DNA of 64,000 nt from Hyphomicrobiales bacterium. Lineage in GTDB: Bacteria; Pseudomonadota; Alphaproteobacteria; Rhizobiales; Rhizobiaceae. Shown piece by piece: positions 17,955-25,950 of the stretch; within the stretch, counting starts at the first letter, position 1, and each line of letters opens with the position of its first letter. The translations under genes and the position numbers were made by a program. Under the pieces are notes generated by a model. The model worked only from the letters and a program-made list of their open reading frames with translations. It had not been told where the DNA came from and made no database searches. The DNA is taken from contig UBQW01000009.1 of assembly GCA_900467745.1 (NCBI GenBank), positions 1 to 64,000 on the forward strand. The letters are read 5' to 3'.

Positions 17955-18704
17955 ATGTTTGCAGGCCGCTATCTCTGGTGGATGCTGATAGCTCTGGCGG
18001 TCTTCCTGTTCTTTGCCATGAGCTTCGATTACGTCACCTGGGCAACGGTCGCGACATCGAGCTGCGCGCGGGTCGCCGGCTCCTGTGGCCCGCTGATCCT
18101 GCTGATGACCGGCACGATCAAGCCGATTGGCTATTACATCGCCGGCGGCATCATCCTCGTCATCACCTTCGCCCGCATTCATCACATCGGCATGAACTGG
18201 CTCTGGTGCCTCTTCGTGCTCGTCCTCTTCGGCGCCTCGGCGCCGTTTCCGCTCCTGCTCGCCAATGTCTGGACCGGCCAGATGAACTCGGAAATGGTCA
18301 TGCAGAGCCTGCCGGTGGCCTTTCCCTTCCTCGTGGTGTTCTGCACCTATATCGGCTGGTCGTTCGAGGATGGAGGGGGCAGGCCGCTCGGCTCCTGGCG
18401 CTGGCTGCGGGTCGCGATCCGGCTTTCGGCCCTGTATGGCGCCATGATAGCGCTCGCGCAGACACCGACGTTTGCCTGGATGCCCGGCCGGCTGCTCGAC
18501 ATGCCCTCACTCTCGGTGCTGCTGGCCATTTGGCAACCGAAGCTGGAGACGGCGCTCACGCTTGGCGCATTGGATGATCGGCTGGCCTATCTGGCCCTTG
18601 CCGTCTTCTCTGCAGCACTCGCGACAAGCCTGTTTGGCCCCCGCATCGAGACCCTCGGTGCCCGCCTCATGACACCCTTCATGCTGAGAGGATCGCGCCG
18701 TTGA
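17955..18704 (+). CDS. Uncharacterised integral membrane protein
   Basis: A 249-residue protein with about six hydrophobic segments (YLWWMLIALAVFLFFAMSF, IAGGIILVITFARI, WLWCLFVLVLFGASAPFPLL, LPVAFPFLVVFCTYIGW and others). No known family was recognised. Two cysteines flank TSSCARVAGSCGPL in the first loop. Its 3' end overlaps the convergent DeoR-family gene by 26 bp. Confidence 0.75.
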   Translation: MFAGRYLWWMLIALAVFLFFAMSFDYVTWATVATSSCARVAGSCGPLILLMTGTIKPIGYYIAGGIILVITFARIHHIGMNWLWCLFVLVLFGASAPFPLLLANVWTGQMNSEMVMQSLPVAFPFLVVFCTYIGWSFEDGGGRPLGSWRWLRVAIRLSALYGAMIALAQTPTFAWMPGRLLDMPSLSVLLAIWQPKLETALTLGALDDRLAYLALAVFSAALATSLFGPRIETLGARLMTPFMLRGSRR

Positions 18705-19434
18705 GGCTGCGATAGGGCGCAAGCTGCGCCTCGTCGATATCGTCAGGCACGATCAGCCCCGAGACGGAAGCGACCGGCAGAACCTGGCAGGCGGAGGCCC
18801 GGTCGAGCTTGTCCGCCGTCAGCAGCACATAGGTCTCGATCGCGCAGCCGGCGATATGCCGCTTGATCGCGGCCTCCTCGAAATCCCCCGTCGACAGCCC
18901 ATGCACGGGATGCGCCGCCGTCACGCCCAGAAAAAACAGGTCCGGCCGCAGCTGCGATATCGCGGCCATCGCGACGGCGCCGACAGCAACCATCGAATGC
19001 TTGTAGAGCTTCCCGCCGATCAGGATCACCTCGGCGCTCGGATGATGCTCGAGCTCGGCTGCGATCGTCGGGCTGTGGGTGACGATGGTGACCGATAGCC
19101 CGCGCGGCAGCTGCCGGGCGATCTCCGCCGTCGTCGTGCCGCCGTCGAGAAAGACCATGTGTCCCGGCTTGATCAGCCCGATCGCTCTTGCCGCAAGCCG
19201 CTGCTTGGCGTGGCGCGACACATCCTTGCGGGTCGTAAAATCGGGCAGCTCCGGCGAAAGCGGCATCGCGCCGCCATGCACGCGTTTCAAAAGCCCCTCC
19301 GCCGCCATCTCGCGCAGGTCGCGACGGATCGTGTCTTCAGACACGGAGAGGTCCTCGGCTACCCGCTTGGCAATCACCTGGCCGTCGCGGCGTAGCAGGT
19401 CGAGGATCAGTGTCTTGCGTTGGGAGGTCAGCAT
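18679..19434 (-). CDS. DeoR family transcriptional regulator
   Basis: A 251-residue sugar/nucleoside-type DeoR regulator. The start MLTSQRKTLILDLLRRDGQV is typical; the helix-turn-helix is KRVAEDLSVSEDTIRRDLREM followed by GLLKRVHGGA. The C-terminal sensor domain contains MVFLDGGTTTAEIARQLP and VILIGGKLYKHSMVAVG, the phosphosugar-binding pattern. It diverges from a DUF4406 gene, with a dyad in between. Confidence 0.93.
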   Translation of the reverse strand: MLTSQRKTLILDLLRRDGQVIAKRVAEDLSVSEDTIRRDLREMAAEGLLKRVHGGAMPLSPELPDFTTRKDVSRHAKQRLAARAIGLIKPGHMVFLDGGTTTAEIARQLPRGLSVTIVTHSPTIAAELEHHPSAEVILIGGKLYKHSMVAVGAVAMAAISQLRPDLFFLGVTAAHPVHGLSTGDFEEAAIKRHIAGCAIETYVLLTADKLDRASACQVLPVASVSGLIVPDDIDEAQLAPYRSLNGAILSA

Positions 19435-19457
19435 AGGGCTCACGAAGTTGAATGAAT

Positions 19458-19496
19458 TTTCTTGAGTTTGCACGAAATGATTCGACAATCAAGAAA
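19458..19496. promoter_or_regulatory. Candidate DeoR operator
   Basis: Inverted repeat TTTCTTGA ... TCAAGAAA with a 23-bp spacer, located 24 bp upstream of the DeoR-family gene and before the divergent DUF4406 gene. Position and dyad symmetry suggest autoregulation. Confidence 0.45.
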
Positions 19497-19552
19497 TATC
19501 ATGCATTTTCACGCAATCCCGTGCATGAAGCCGGGAGTTGAGGAGAAGAGAC

Positions 19553-19918
19553 ATGTTGATCTTGATTGCGGGCCCCTATCGTTCCGGAACCGGTGACGAT
19601 CCGGCGAAGATGGCGGCCAACCTGCAGCGGCTGGAAGCGCCGTCGCACGTTTTGTTCGAAGCCGGCCACGTGCCGATGATCGGCGAATGGGTCGCCCTGC
19701 CGGTCTGGCATGCCGCCGGCGGCAAAAGCGTCGGCGATGATCTCTACGAGCGCATATTCCACCCGGTCGCGGGCCGCCTGCTGCAACTGTGCGAAGGCGT
19801 GCTGCGGCTGGAAGGGGACTCCAAGGGCGCCGACAACGATGTCCGCATTGCAAGAGAGCGCGGCATTCCCGTCTGGTACCGGCTGGAAGACGTGCCGGGC
19901 TGCGCCAAGGCCGCTTGA
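19553..19918 (+). CDS. DUF4406/nucleoside deoxyribosyltransferase-like protein
   Basis: A 121-residue protein with the Rossmann-like start MLILIAGPYRSGTGDDPAKM and the segment GDSKGADNDVRIARERGIPVW, the pattern of the nucleoside 2-deoxyribosyltransferase-like superfamily (DUF4406). These proteins process nucleoside or nucleotide ribosyl bonds; the exact substrate is unknown. GGAG precedes the ATG. It is divergent from the DeoR gene and may be its target. Confidence 0.7.
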   Translation: MLILIAGPYRSGTGDDPAKMAANLQRLEAPSHVLFEAGHVPMIGEWVALPVWHAAGGKSVGDDLYERIFHPVAGRLLQLCEGVLRLEGDSKGADNDVRIARERGIPVWYRLEDVPGCAKAA

Positions 19919-19999
19919 CGCTGCGCCAGAGACAAATCGGGGAGGCCGCGCATGCGGTCTCTCTTTCTCGCTCGCAATCCCCCGCGCGCGCTCTATGCT

Positions 20000-20018
20000 C
20001 TCCTGAAAAAAACAGGAG
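20000..20018 (+). promoter_or_regulatory. Hairpin enclosing the ribosome-binding site of the GST gene
   Basis: CTCCTG-A7-CAGGAG forms a 6-bp perfect stem whose right arm contains the AGGAG Shine-Dalgarno five bases before the ATG at 20024. Folding would hide the ribosome-binding site. Confidence 0.45.
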
Positions 20019-20023
20019 TCGTC

Positions 20024-20644
20024 ATGCTGACATTGTATTTCGCGCCCGGCGCATGTTCCCGCGCCAGCCTCATCGCGCTCGAGGAATCGGGCCTTCCCTT
20101 CGAAGCGAAGCGGGTCGATACCGCCAATGGCGAACAGCGTTCCGAAGCCTATCGCAAGATCAATCCCAAGGGCCGCGTCCCGGCACTTGCGACCGAAAAG
20201 GGCGTGCTCACCGAAACCCCGGCGATCCTTGCCTATATCGCCGCCATCGCGCCGGCCGCCGGCCTCGCGCCGCTCGACGACCCCTTCGAATTCGCCCGCC
20301 TGCAGGCCTTCAACAGCTACATCTGCTCGACGGTGCATGTGAACCACGCCCATGGCCGCCGCGCCAGCCGCTGGGCAGATGATGCCGCCGCCCATGAGGC
20401 GATGAAGGCCAAGGTGCCGGAGACGATGGCGGAGAGCTTCGCGCTGATCGAAGACGGCATGTTTGCCGGCCCCTGGGTGATGGGCGAGCGCTACTCCGTC
20501 GCCGATCCCTATCTGTTCGTCATGACCGGCTGGCTGCCGAGCGACGATGTCGACCCGGCGCGCTTCCCGAAGGTGGCCGACCACTACGCCCGCATGCTCG
20601 ATCGCCCCGCCGTGCAGCGTGCGCTCGCCCGCGAGAAGGCGTAA
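20024..20644 (+). CDS. Glutathione S-transferase family protein
   Basis: A 206-residue cytosolic GST. The thioredoxin-fold N-terminal domain begins LTLYFAPGACSRASLIALEE and contains NPKGRVPALATEKGVLTETPAILAYIA, with the usual cis-Pro and glutathione-contacting E-T/S pair. GACSRA is the beta-class (bacterial) signature with a cysteine at position ~10. The C-terminal helical domain ends with VADPYLFVMTGW. It most likely conjugates or reduces electrophiles. Confidence 0.88.
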   Translation: MLTLYFAPGACSRASLIALEESGLPFEAKRVDTANGEQRSEAYRKINPKGRVPALATEKGVLTETPAILAYIAAIAPAAGLAPLDDPFEFARLQAFNSYICSTVHVNHAHGRRASRWADDAAAHEAMKAKVPETMAESFALIEDGMFAGPWVMGERYSVADPYLFVMTGWLPSDDVDPARFPKVADHYARMLDRPAVQRALAREKA

Positions 20645-20650
20645 GCCGCT

Positions 20651-21004
20651 TCACTGCGGATAACTTGCCGAAAGCTTCTTCGGCGCGCGCAACCGCCACG
20701 CGCGGATCAGCCGATCCGTCAGTTCCGCATCGCCGATGACGTCGATACGCACGGGCAGATACTGCCAGCCGACATAATGCAGTGTCTGAAAATAGATCTC
20801 GGGCGCCAGCTCAAGCAGCGCCTCCTTCTCGTCCAGCGGAATGGAAATCACCACCGTCTCGTTATCCTTGACGGCCACGAAGGACTTGCCCCCGACCTTC
20901 AGCGCATGGTTGCCGTAGGACGTGCCTTCCTCGACCCCGGGCAGCTTCGCCTCGGCCACCAGCCGCAGCAGCCGCTTGAAGATCGCATCGATATCCTCAG
21001 CCAT
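20651..21004 (-). CDS. MmcQ/YjbR family protein
   Basis: A 117-residue protein of the MmcQ/YjbR (CyaY-like fold) family: LPGVEEGTSYGNHALKVGGKSFVAV near the N-terminus, then VVISIPLDEKEALLEL and HYVGWQYLPVRIDVIGDAELTDRLI. Family members are small double-wing proteins suspected to bind DNA; function is not established. It converges on the GST gene (6-bp gap). Confidence 0.82.
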   Translation of the reverse strand: MAEDIDAIFKRLLRLVAEAKLPGVEEGTSYGNHALKVGGKSFVAVKDNETVVISIPLDEKEALLELAPEIYFQTLHYVGWQYLPVRIDVIGDAELTDRLIRAWRLRAPKKLSASYPQ

Positions 21005-21050
21005 GCCTTTCTCCCGATCCCGTCCGGGAGAGACTAGCAGATTTCGGAGC

Positions 21051-21242
21051 CTATGCGCAGAGCGCCAGCTCTGGCCGCTTAAGGCTTTGGCTGGACTGCT
21101 CGCAACGCTCGAGCGGCAAGTCCGCCAGCTCCGTCAGCGACATCCGCGCAAGATCGGGATGGGAGAGCGGATCGCCTGCCGGGTCCGCCCCATAAGACGG
21201 TTCGGCGGTCTCTTCGTTCAAGAAAAACTTTAGCCATTGCAT
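21051..21242 (-). CDS. Small hypothetical protein
   Basis: A 63-residue protein starting MQWLKFFLNEETAEPSYGAD, with no recognised domain. GCGAGG lies eight bases upstream of the ATG at 21242; a longer version to 21350 is less convincing. The sequence is acidic and Leu/Glu-rich. Confidence 0.45.
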   Translation of the reverse strand: MQWLKFFLNEETAEPSYGADPAGDPLSHPDLARMSLTELADLPLERCEQSSQSLKRPELALCA

Positions 21243-21370
21243 CGGATGCCTCGCTTTCTCGGTCTCTGCCTGCGGTGGGTGATCGCTTGGCAGGCGGAAG
21301 ATGTACGCGTCATGCCGGGCAATATCCTCCCGAAGCGGGGAGGGTTTCAATTGAGAATAACGGAATTCTG

Positions 21371-21387
21371 ATATAGAAAATCTATAT
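21371..21387. promoter_or_regulatory. Dyad overlapping the LysR start codon
   Basis: ATATAGA-AAA-TCTATAT, a perfect 7-bp dyad, covers the first two bases of the LysR-family ATG. No Shine-Dalgarno is visible there, so the site may serve as an operator near a leaderless start. Confidence 0.4.
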
Positions 21388-22282
21388 GAGAAATCTGAAC
21401 TCGGTACATCTGAACGGCCTGCGCGCGCTTGAAGCGGTCGGGCGGCTGGGCTCGCTGCAGGCGGCGGCCGAGGAGCTTGGTGTGTCGATCGGCGCCGTCA
21501 GCCAGCAGGTGATCAAGGCCGAGGCGCAGCTTGATCGAACGATCTTCGAGCGTACGCCCAAGGGCATGCTGGCGACCGAAGCGGGCGCTCCGCTGCTGGC
21601 GGCGCTGAGTGAAGGCTTCGCGCATCTGTCGCGGGCGGTGGCGCTCGCGCAACGCCGCGACGACAGCATCCTGACGATCTCGGTGGCGCCGGTCTTCGCC
21701 GCACGTTGGCTGGTCTATCGCCTCGATCGCTTCGCCGAACACCACCCCGACATCAACCTGCGCATGGACGCGACCATGAAGCTGGTCGATCCGGCGCTCT
21801 GCGATGTCGATATCGGCATCCGTGTCGGCGATGGCCGCTGGCCGGATGTGAAGGCGGAACTGTTGCTGGAGCAGGAGGTGTTCCCGGTCTGCACGCCCGC
21901 TATGGCCGAGCGTCTGCGCGAACCCGCCGACCTCTTGGCGCTGCCCGCGATCATCGATGGCCGCGCGATGTTTGGCTGGGACGTCTGGATGCGCGCGGCG
22001 GGGCTTGAGGGTGCGGCGCTCGAAACCCGCCACGTCTTCAATGACGCCTCGCTCTGCCTCGATGCCGCCGTCGCCGGGCAGGGGGTAATGCTCGCCTGGC
22101 AGACGCTGGCCGGCTACGCGCTGCAGCAGGGCCAGCTGGTCGCGCCATTCGGCATTCGCGCCAGAACCGGCTTCGGCCACTATTTCGTGACCGCGCACGG
22201 GGTGCGCGAGCCGAAAAAGGTCAGGGACTTCAAGGCCTGGATCCGCGCCGAGATGGCCGAGACCTTGAAGCTGTTTATCTGA
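21386..22282 (+). CDS. LysR family transcriptional regulator (GcvA-like)
   Basis: A 298-residue LysR regulator. The N-terminal helix-turn-helix is LNGLRALEAVGRLGSLQAAA plus EELGVSIGAVSQQVIKAEAQL, ending in ERTPKGMLATEAG, a GcvA-like variant. The effector domain contains VAPVFAARWLVYRLDRFAEHHPDINLRM in pieces and DVDIGIRVGDGRW. The start lacks a visible ribosome-binding site, but the N-terminal alignment supports it. It converges directly (0 bp) on a GST gene, which may be its target. Confidence 0.88.
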   Translation: MRNLNSVHLNGLRALEAVGRLGSLQAAAEELGVSIGAVSQQVIKAEAQLDRTIFERTPKGMLATEAGAPLLAALSEGFAHLSRAVALAQRRDDSILTISVAPVFAARWLVYRLDRFAEHHPDINLRMDATMKLVDPALCDVDIGIRVGDGRWPDVKAELLLEQEVFPVCTPAMAERLREPADLLALPAIIDGRAMFGWDVWMRAAGLEGAALETRHVFNDASLCLDAAVAGQGVMLAWQTLAGYALQQGQLVAPFGIRARTGFGHYFVTAHGVREPKKVRDFKAWIRAEMAETLKLFI

Positions 22283-22942
22283 TCACACCGCCTCTTTGGA
22301 CCGTGCCGCCTGCATGGCGATATAGGCCGGGCGGGCCTGGCAGCGCTTGATCCAGGCATCGACCTTGGGGTGCGCGTCGAACAATGCCTGCTCCGACTGG
22401 GCATAGCGCAGCACTTCGGCAAGGTTGAGATCGGCGGCGGTGAAGCGGTTGCCGACGAGATAGTCGGTGGTGGCGAGATGCTTTTCGAGCACCGCCAGCG
22501 GCCGCTTCAGCGAGCGGCTGGCCACTGCGATTGTCGCACGGCCTTCCTCGGTGTCTTCCTTCTCGTTGTCGTAGGTCATCACCAGCTTGATCGTGTGGAT
22601 CTCGACCTCGGTCGCCGCCCACATCGTCCACATGGTCAGAAGGCCGTCTTCCTCCACGCCCTGGCCGGCGAGCGAGCCGCCGTGCTTGCGGGCGAGATAG
22701 AGCGTGATCGCCAGCGACTCGTGCATGACGAGATCGCCGTCCTTGATCGCCGGGATCATCGCCATCGGATTGATGGCGGCAAAATCAGGCGACAGCGTAT
22801 TGACCGGCGCATCCGATGCCAGTGGGTTGTCGAGGCGCCGCGCCTGCAGCACCGGCACGGATGTGAACTCTAGCCCGAGCTCTTCCGCCATCCAGTAGAC
22901 GCGCGAGGCGCGCGAGCGATAAACGCCGTAGATTGTCAGCAT
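22283..22942 (-). CDS. Glutathione S-transferase family protein
   Basis: A 219-residue GST: thioredoxin-fold start [20 protein letters not shown] and [27 protein letters not shown] (cis-Pro and E-S pair). The C-terminal domain includes [21 protein letters not shown]. The SRA (Ser) active-site neighbourhood places it away from the Cys-type GST encoded 2 kb to the left. The stop abuts that of the convergent LysR gene. Confidence 0.88.
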   Translation of the reverse strand: MLTIYGVYRSRASRVYWMAEELGLEFTSVPVLQARRLDNPLASDAPVNTLSPDFAAINPMAMIPAIKDGDLVMHESLAITLYLARKHGGSLAGQGVEEDGLLTMWTMWAATEVEIHTIKLVMTYDNEKEDTEEGRATIAVASRSLKRPLAVLEKHLATTDYLVGNRFTAADLNLAEVLRYAQSEQALFDAHPKVDAWIKRCQARPAYIAMQAARSKEAV

Positions 22943-23055
22943 GATGATGTGCCCCTCTTGAAATCTGCCGCGAGCCTAGAAGGTAGGGCGCGCTTTCGGA
23001 AGCTTCCAAGGCTGATGGGTCAATCAAAGCTTTTGATGGTGGATTAAAGCTCGTC

Positions 23056-23096
23056 GCATGTCGCGCAAAACCGCTGCACACTTTTGCGCGACATGC
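23056..23096. repeat. 15-bp-arm palindrome (rhizobial intergenic repeat)
   Basis: GCATGTCGCGCAAAA - CCGCTGCACAC - TTTTGCGCGACATGC: a perfect inverted repeat immediately after the stop of the leftward Tat-exported protein gene. The wording resembles a palindrome widespread in Rhizobium and Agrobacterium spacers. It can act as a transcript 3' end. Confidence 0.7.
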
Positions 23097-23097
23097 T

Positions 23098-24486
23098 TTA
23101 AGACACGCGATTCCGCTCGACCGTCAGATGCGCGTAGCCACCGGCGCCATCCGCCAGTTCTCCCGACATCTTCTTGTCCCATTCGAACCCGACCACCGCG
23201 CCTTCGGCCATATCCTGAAACACATTGTCGGTAATGACGGCGGTGCCCGCCCCATCGACGACCGATACCGCGCAGCCCACCGGCGCCTTGCCCACAACAT
23301 TGCCCGTTACCACCAGGTTGCGCATATAGGGACCCCAGCCGAGCTGCATGCCCCATCTTGGCGCACCCTCGATGATGTTGTTCGAAACCAGCGTATCGGC
23401 CTCGGCGGCAATGCCGATGCCGAAGCTCACATCCGGCTTGTAGGGGCCGTCGAGCTTGAGATTGCGCACGACATTGCCGGTGACGCTGGCGAGCCTGCCG
23501 CCCTTGTCGAAATTGGCGATCGAGATGCCGTTGGCGGCCCCGTCGATCATGTTGTTTGCGACCACCGCCCCCTCGAACTCGAATTCGACATATATCGCCG
23601 TCTCGCCCGAACGCCGGCACTGGTTGCCCGTGATCTGCACGTCGGAGGCCGAGTTGGCGCGAATCGCGGTGAAGGCGCAGTCGGAGATATGGTTGTTGGC
23701 GACCATGACATTATCGGCGCGAAACAGGTTGATGCCGTTGCCGTTCTGCCCGGTCCCTCCATCGGTCGCGCCGATCCTGTAGATCCGGTTGCCGCTGACG
23801 ATGCTGTCGTCGGTCGCCTTCTTCCAGCGATGGATCAGGATGCCGCCATTGCCGCAATCGAACACCTCGTTATTGGTCACCGAAAGGCCGGAGGATTCCA
23901 CCGCGTAGAGCCCGGATTGCGCGGCGCCCGATATGCGGCTGCGCTCGATCCGCCCGCCGCAGCGTTCCAGCTGCAGTCCATGCTTGCGGCTTCCCGAGAT
24001 CTCGCAATTGTCGATCACGACGTCGTCGACGCCGGTGAATTGCACCAGAGCGGACGCATTATCGCCCAGCCAGCGGTTCTGCCCGTCGATCACGATATTG
24101 GAGAGCTCGACGCGCTTGACGTTCTCGGCGGTAAACAGCCGTCCGTCGCCGGTATAGACGATCCGCGATGCGCCCGGCACGCCGGTGATGCGGGTATTGT
24201 TCGGCAAGGTCAGGTTCGACACCTTGTAGACACCCGGCGGCAGGAACACCGGAACGTTCTCCGCCGACGCGTCGTCGATCATCTTTTGCAGGCTGCTGCT
24301 CTTGCGATCGCCGGGATCGGGCGCGGCCTTGTATTTTACCGCGTCGATCGACCCGCGCAGATCCGGCTGCCGGCTCGCCGCGAAGGTGGGTGGGGCAAGC
24401 AGGGCGACAGTGGAGCAGGCGGCAAGGCGCAAGAGGTTGCGGCGGGACGCATGGAGGAGGGATGACGGGAGCGGCGATTTGTTCAT
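23098..24486 (-). CDS. Tat-exported parallel beta-helix protein (TIGR03808-like)
   Basis: A 462-residue exported protein. The start at 24486 places a twin-arginine signal at the N-terminus (ASRRNLLRLAACSTVALLAP, cleavage near TFAASR); longer upstream readings overlap promoter DNA. The mature part is made of short repeats with V.NN.I, as in IDNCEISGSRKHGLQLERCG, VTNNEVFDCGNGGILIHRW and VANNHISDCAFTAIRANSAS, forming a right-handed beta-helix like the uncharacterised TIGR03808 family. Such folds act on or bind polysaccharides; no catalytic site was identified. It diverges from the ligase-associated exonuclease gene. Confidence 0.85.
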   Translation of the reverse strand: MNKSPLPSSLLHASRRNLLRLAACSTVALLAPPTFAASRQPDLRGSIDAVKYKAAPDPGDRKSSSLQKMIDDASAENVPVFLPPGVYKVSNLTLPNNTRITGVPGASRIVYTGDGRLFTAENVKRVELSNIVIDGQNRWLGDNASALVQFTGVDDVVIDNCEISGSRKHGLQLERCGGRIERSRISGAAQSGLYAVESSGLSVTNNEVFDCGNGGILIHRWKKATDDSIVSGNRIYRIGATDGGTGQNGNGINLFRADNVMVANNHISDCAFTAIRANSASDVQITGNQCRRSGETAIYVEFEFEGAVVANNMIDGAANGISIANFDKGGRLASVTGNVVRNLKLDGPYKPDVSFGIGIAAEADTLVSNNIIEGAPRWGMQLGWGPYMRNLVVTGNVVGKAPVGCAVSVVDGAGTAVITDNVFQDMAEGAVVGFEWDKKMSGELADGAGGYAHLTVERNRVS

Positions 24487-24692
24487 GGTCTTCCCCCATG
24501 CAGGAACCATGCCGCGATTTCTGTTTCGTTTCGGGACAGCTGGCGCATGGCGGTTACGCTTTGTTAGCATGTCGGCGCTGTGTCGCTCCCGGCTTGCTGG
24601 AAGGCCATCGCGATACGAGACATCGGCCACGGCCTCCAACGCGGCATGTCGAATGCTGGCCTCTGGTTCTTCCGCCATTAGCCGCTATCTCT

Positions 24693-25709
24693 ATGGTGAT
24701 GAGATTTGACGCGCTGCTTTATCCCGCGCCCGAGGGGCTCTATTGCCCTGACGGCCGATTTTATGTCGATCCGGTCAGGCCCGTTGAGCGCGCGCTGATC
24801 ACCCATGGCCATTCCGATCACGCCCGCTCCGGGCACGGCCACGTGCTCGCCACCCGCCAGACGCTCGATATCATGCGCATCCGCTACGGCGAGGATTTCT
24901 GCGGCTCGGAGCAGGCCGCCGCTTTCGGCGAGGAGATATCGGTCAACGGCGTCAAGGTGAGCTTCCACCCCGCCGGCCATGTGCTCGGCTCCGCCCAGAT
25001 CGCCATAGAGAAGGATGCCACCCGCATCGTCGTCTCGGGCGATTACAAGCGCCGCCCGGACCCGACCTGCGCCCCCTATGAGCCGGTTGCCTGCGACGTC
25101 TTCATCACCGAGGCGACCTTCGGCCTGCCTGTCTTCCATCACCCGGATCCCGCGGGCGAGATGGCCAAGCTCTATGCGTCGCTCCGCCAGTTTCCCGAGC
25201 GCACCCACATGATCGGCGCCTACGCGCTCGGCAAGGCGCAACGCGTCATCCGCCTCTTGCGCGACACCGGCTACAATGAGCCCATCTATATCCACGGCGC
25301 CATGGAACGTCTCTGCGACTATTACGTCAGCCAGGGCATCGACCTCGGCGAGCTGCGCCCGGCAACCGTCGAGGGACGCGACAAGTCCGCGTTCAAGGGC
25401 GCCGTCGTCGTCGGCCCGTCGTCGGCCTTCGCCGACCGCTGGGCCCGCCGCTTCAACGACCCGCTCCCGGCCTTTGCTTCCGGCTGGATGATGGTGCGCC
25501 AGCGCGCCAAGCAGGGCGGCGTCGAACTGCCGCTCGTCATCTCCGACCATTGCGACTGGCCGGAACTGACCGACACGATCTCCGAGCTTCACCCGGCAGA
25601 AGTCTGGGTGACGCATGGGCGCGAGGAGGCGCTGGTCCGTTGGTGCGAATTGCAGGGCATCAAGGCCAAGCCGCTGCATCTGGTGGGGTATGAGGATGAG
25701 GCGGAGTGA
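24693..25709 (+). CDS. Ligase-associated DNA exonuclease (metallo-beta-lactamase fold)
   Basis: A 338-residue metallo-beta-lactamase/beta-CASP-like nuclease of the type linked to bacterial ATP-dependent DNA ligases. The metal motif is ALITHGHSDHARSGHG, with further ligands in HPAGHVLGSAQI and VVSGDYKRRPDPTC, then a C-terminal VISDHCDWPELTDTI and VWVTHGREEALVRW. It probably processes DNA ends for the ligase encoded 241 bp downstream. The start is ATG 24693 (MVMRFDALLYP) or the ATG six bases later. Confidence 0.9.
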   Translation: MVMRFDALLYPAPEGLYCPDGRFYVDPVRPVERALITHGHSDHARSGHGHVLATRQTLDIMRIRYGEDFCGSEQAAAFGEEISVNGVKVSFHPAGHVLGSAQIAIEKDATRIVVSGDYKRRPDPTCAPYEPVACDVFITEATFGLPVFHHPDPAGEMAKLYASLRQFPERTHMIGAYALGKAQRVIRLLRDTGYNEPIYIHGAMERLCDYYVSQGIDLGELRPATVEGRDKSAFKGAVVVGPSSAFADRWARRFNDPLPAFASGWMMVRQRAKQGGVELPLVISDHCDWPELTDTISELHPAEVWVTHGREEALVRWCELQGIKAKPLHLVGYEDEAE

Positions 25710-25756
25710 TGGGTTTATTTGGTCTTCCAACTGCCGATACCTTTGGCGCCAGCATT

Positions 25757-25906
25757 ATCCCCCTCTGCCCTGCCGGGCATCTCCCCCACAAGGGGGGAGA
25801 TTGGCTGGGGGCGGTCGCTCGCTCCACGCTCATTGTTTGGGGAGGCCATAGCAACGAGTCGATCTCCCCCCTTGTGGGGGAGATGTCCGGCAGGACAGAG
25901 GGGGGT
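25757..25906. repeat. 150-bp palindromic element before the DNA ligase
   Basis: Outer inverted repeats CCCCTCTGCCCTGCCGGGCA ... TGTCCGGCAGGACAGAGGGG enclose inner hairpins ATCTCCCCCACAAGGGGGGAGAT and GATCTCCCCCCTTGTGGGGGAG in pieces. It is a second family of rhizobial intergenic palindrome, sitting in the exonuclease-ligase spacer. Confidence 0.75.
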
Positions 25907-25950
25907 ATCCCACCCACCAACGCCTCCAAGAAAACAAGCGGAGGCCACCC

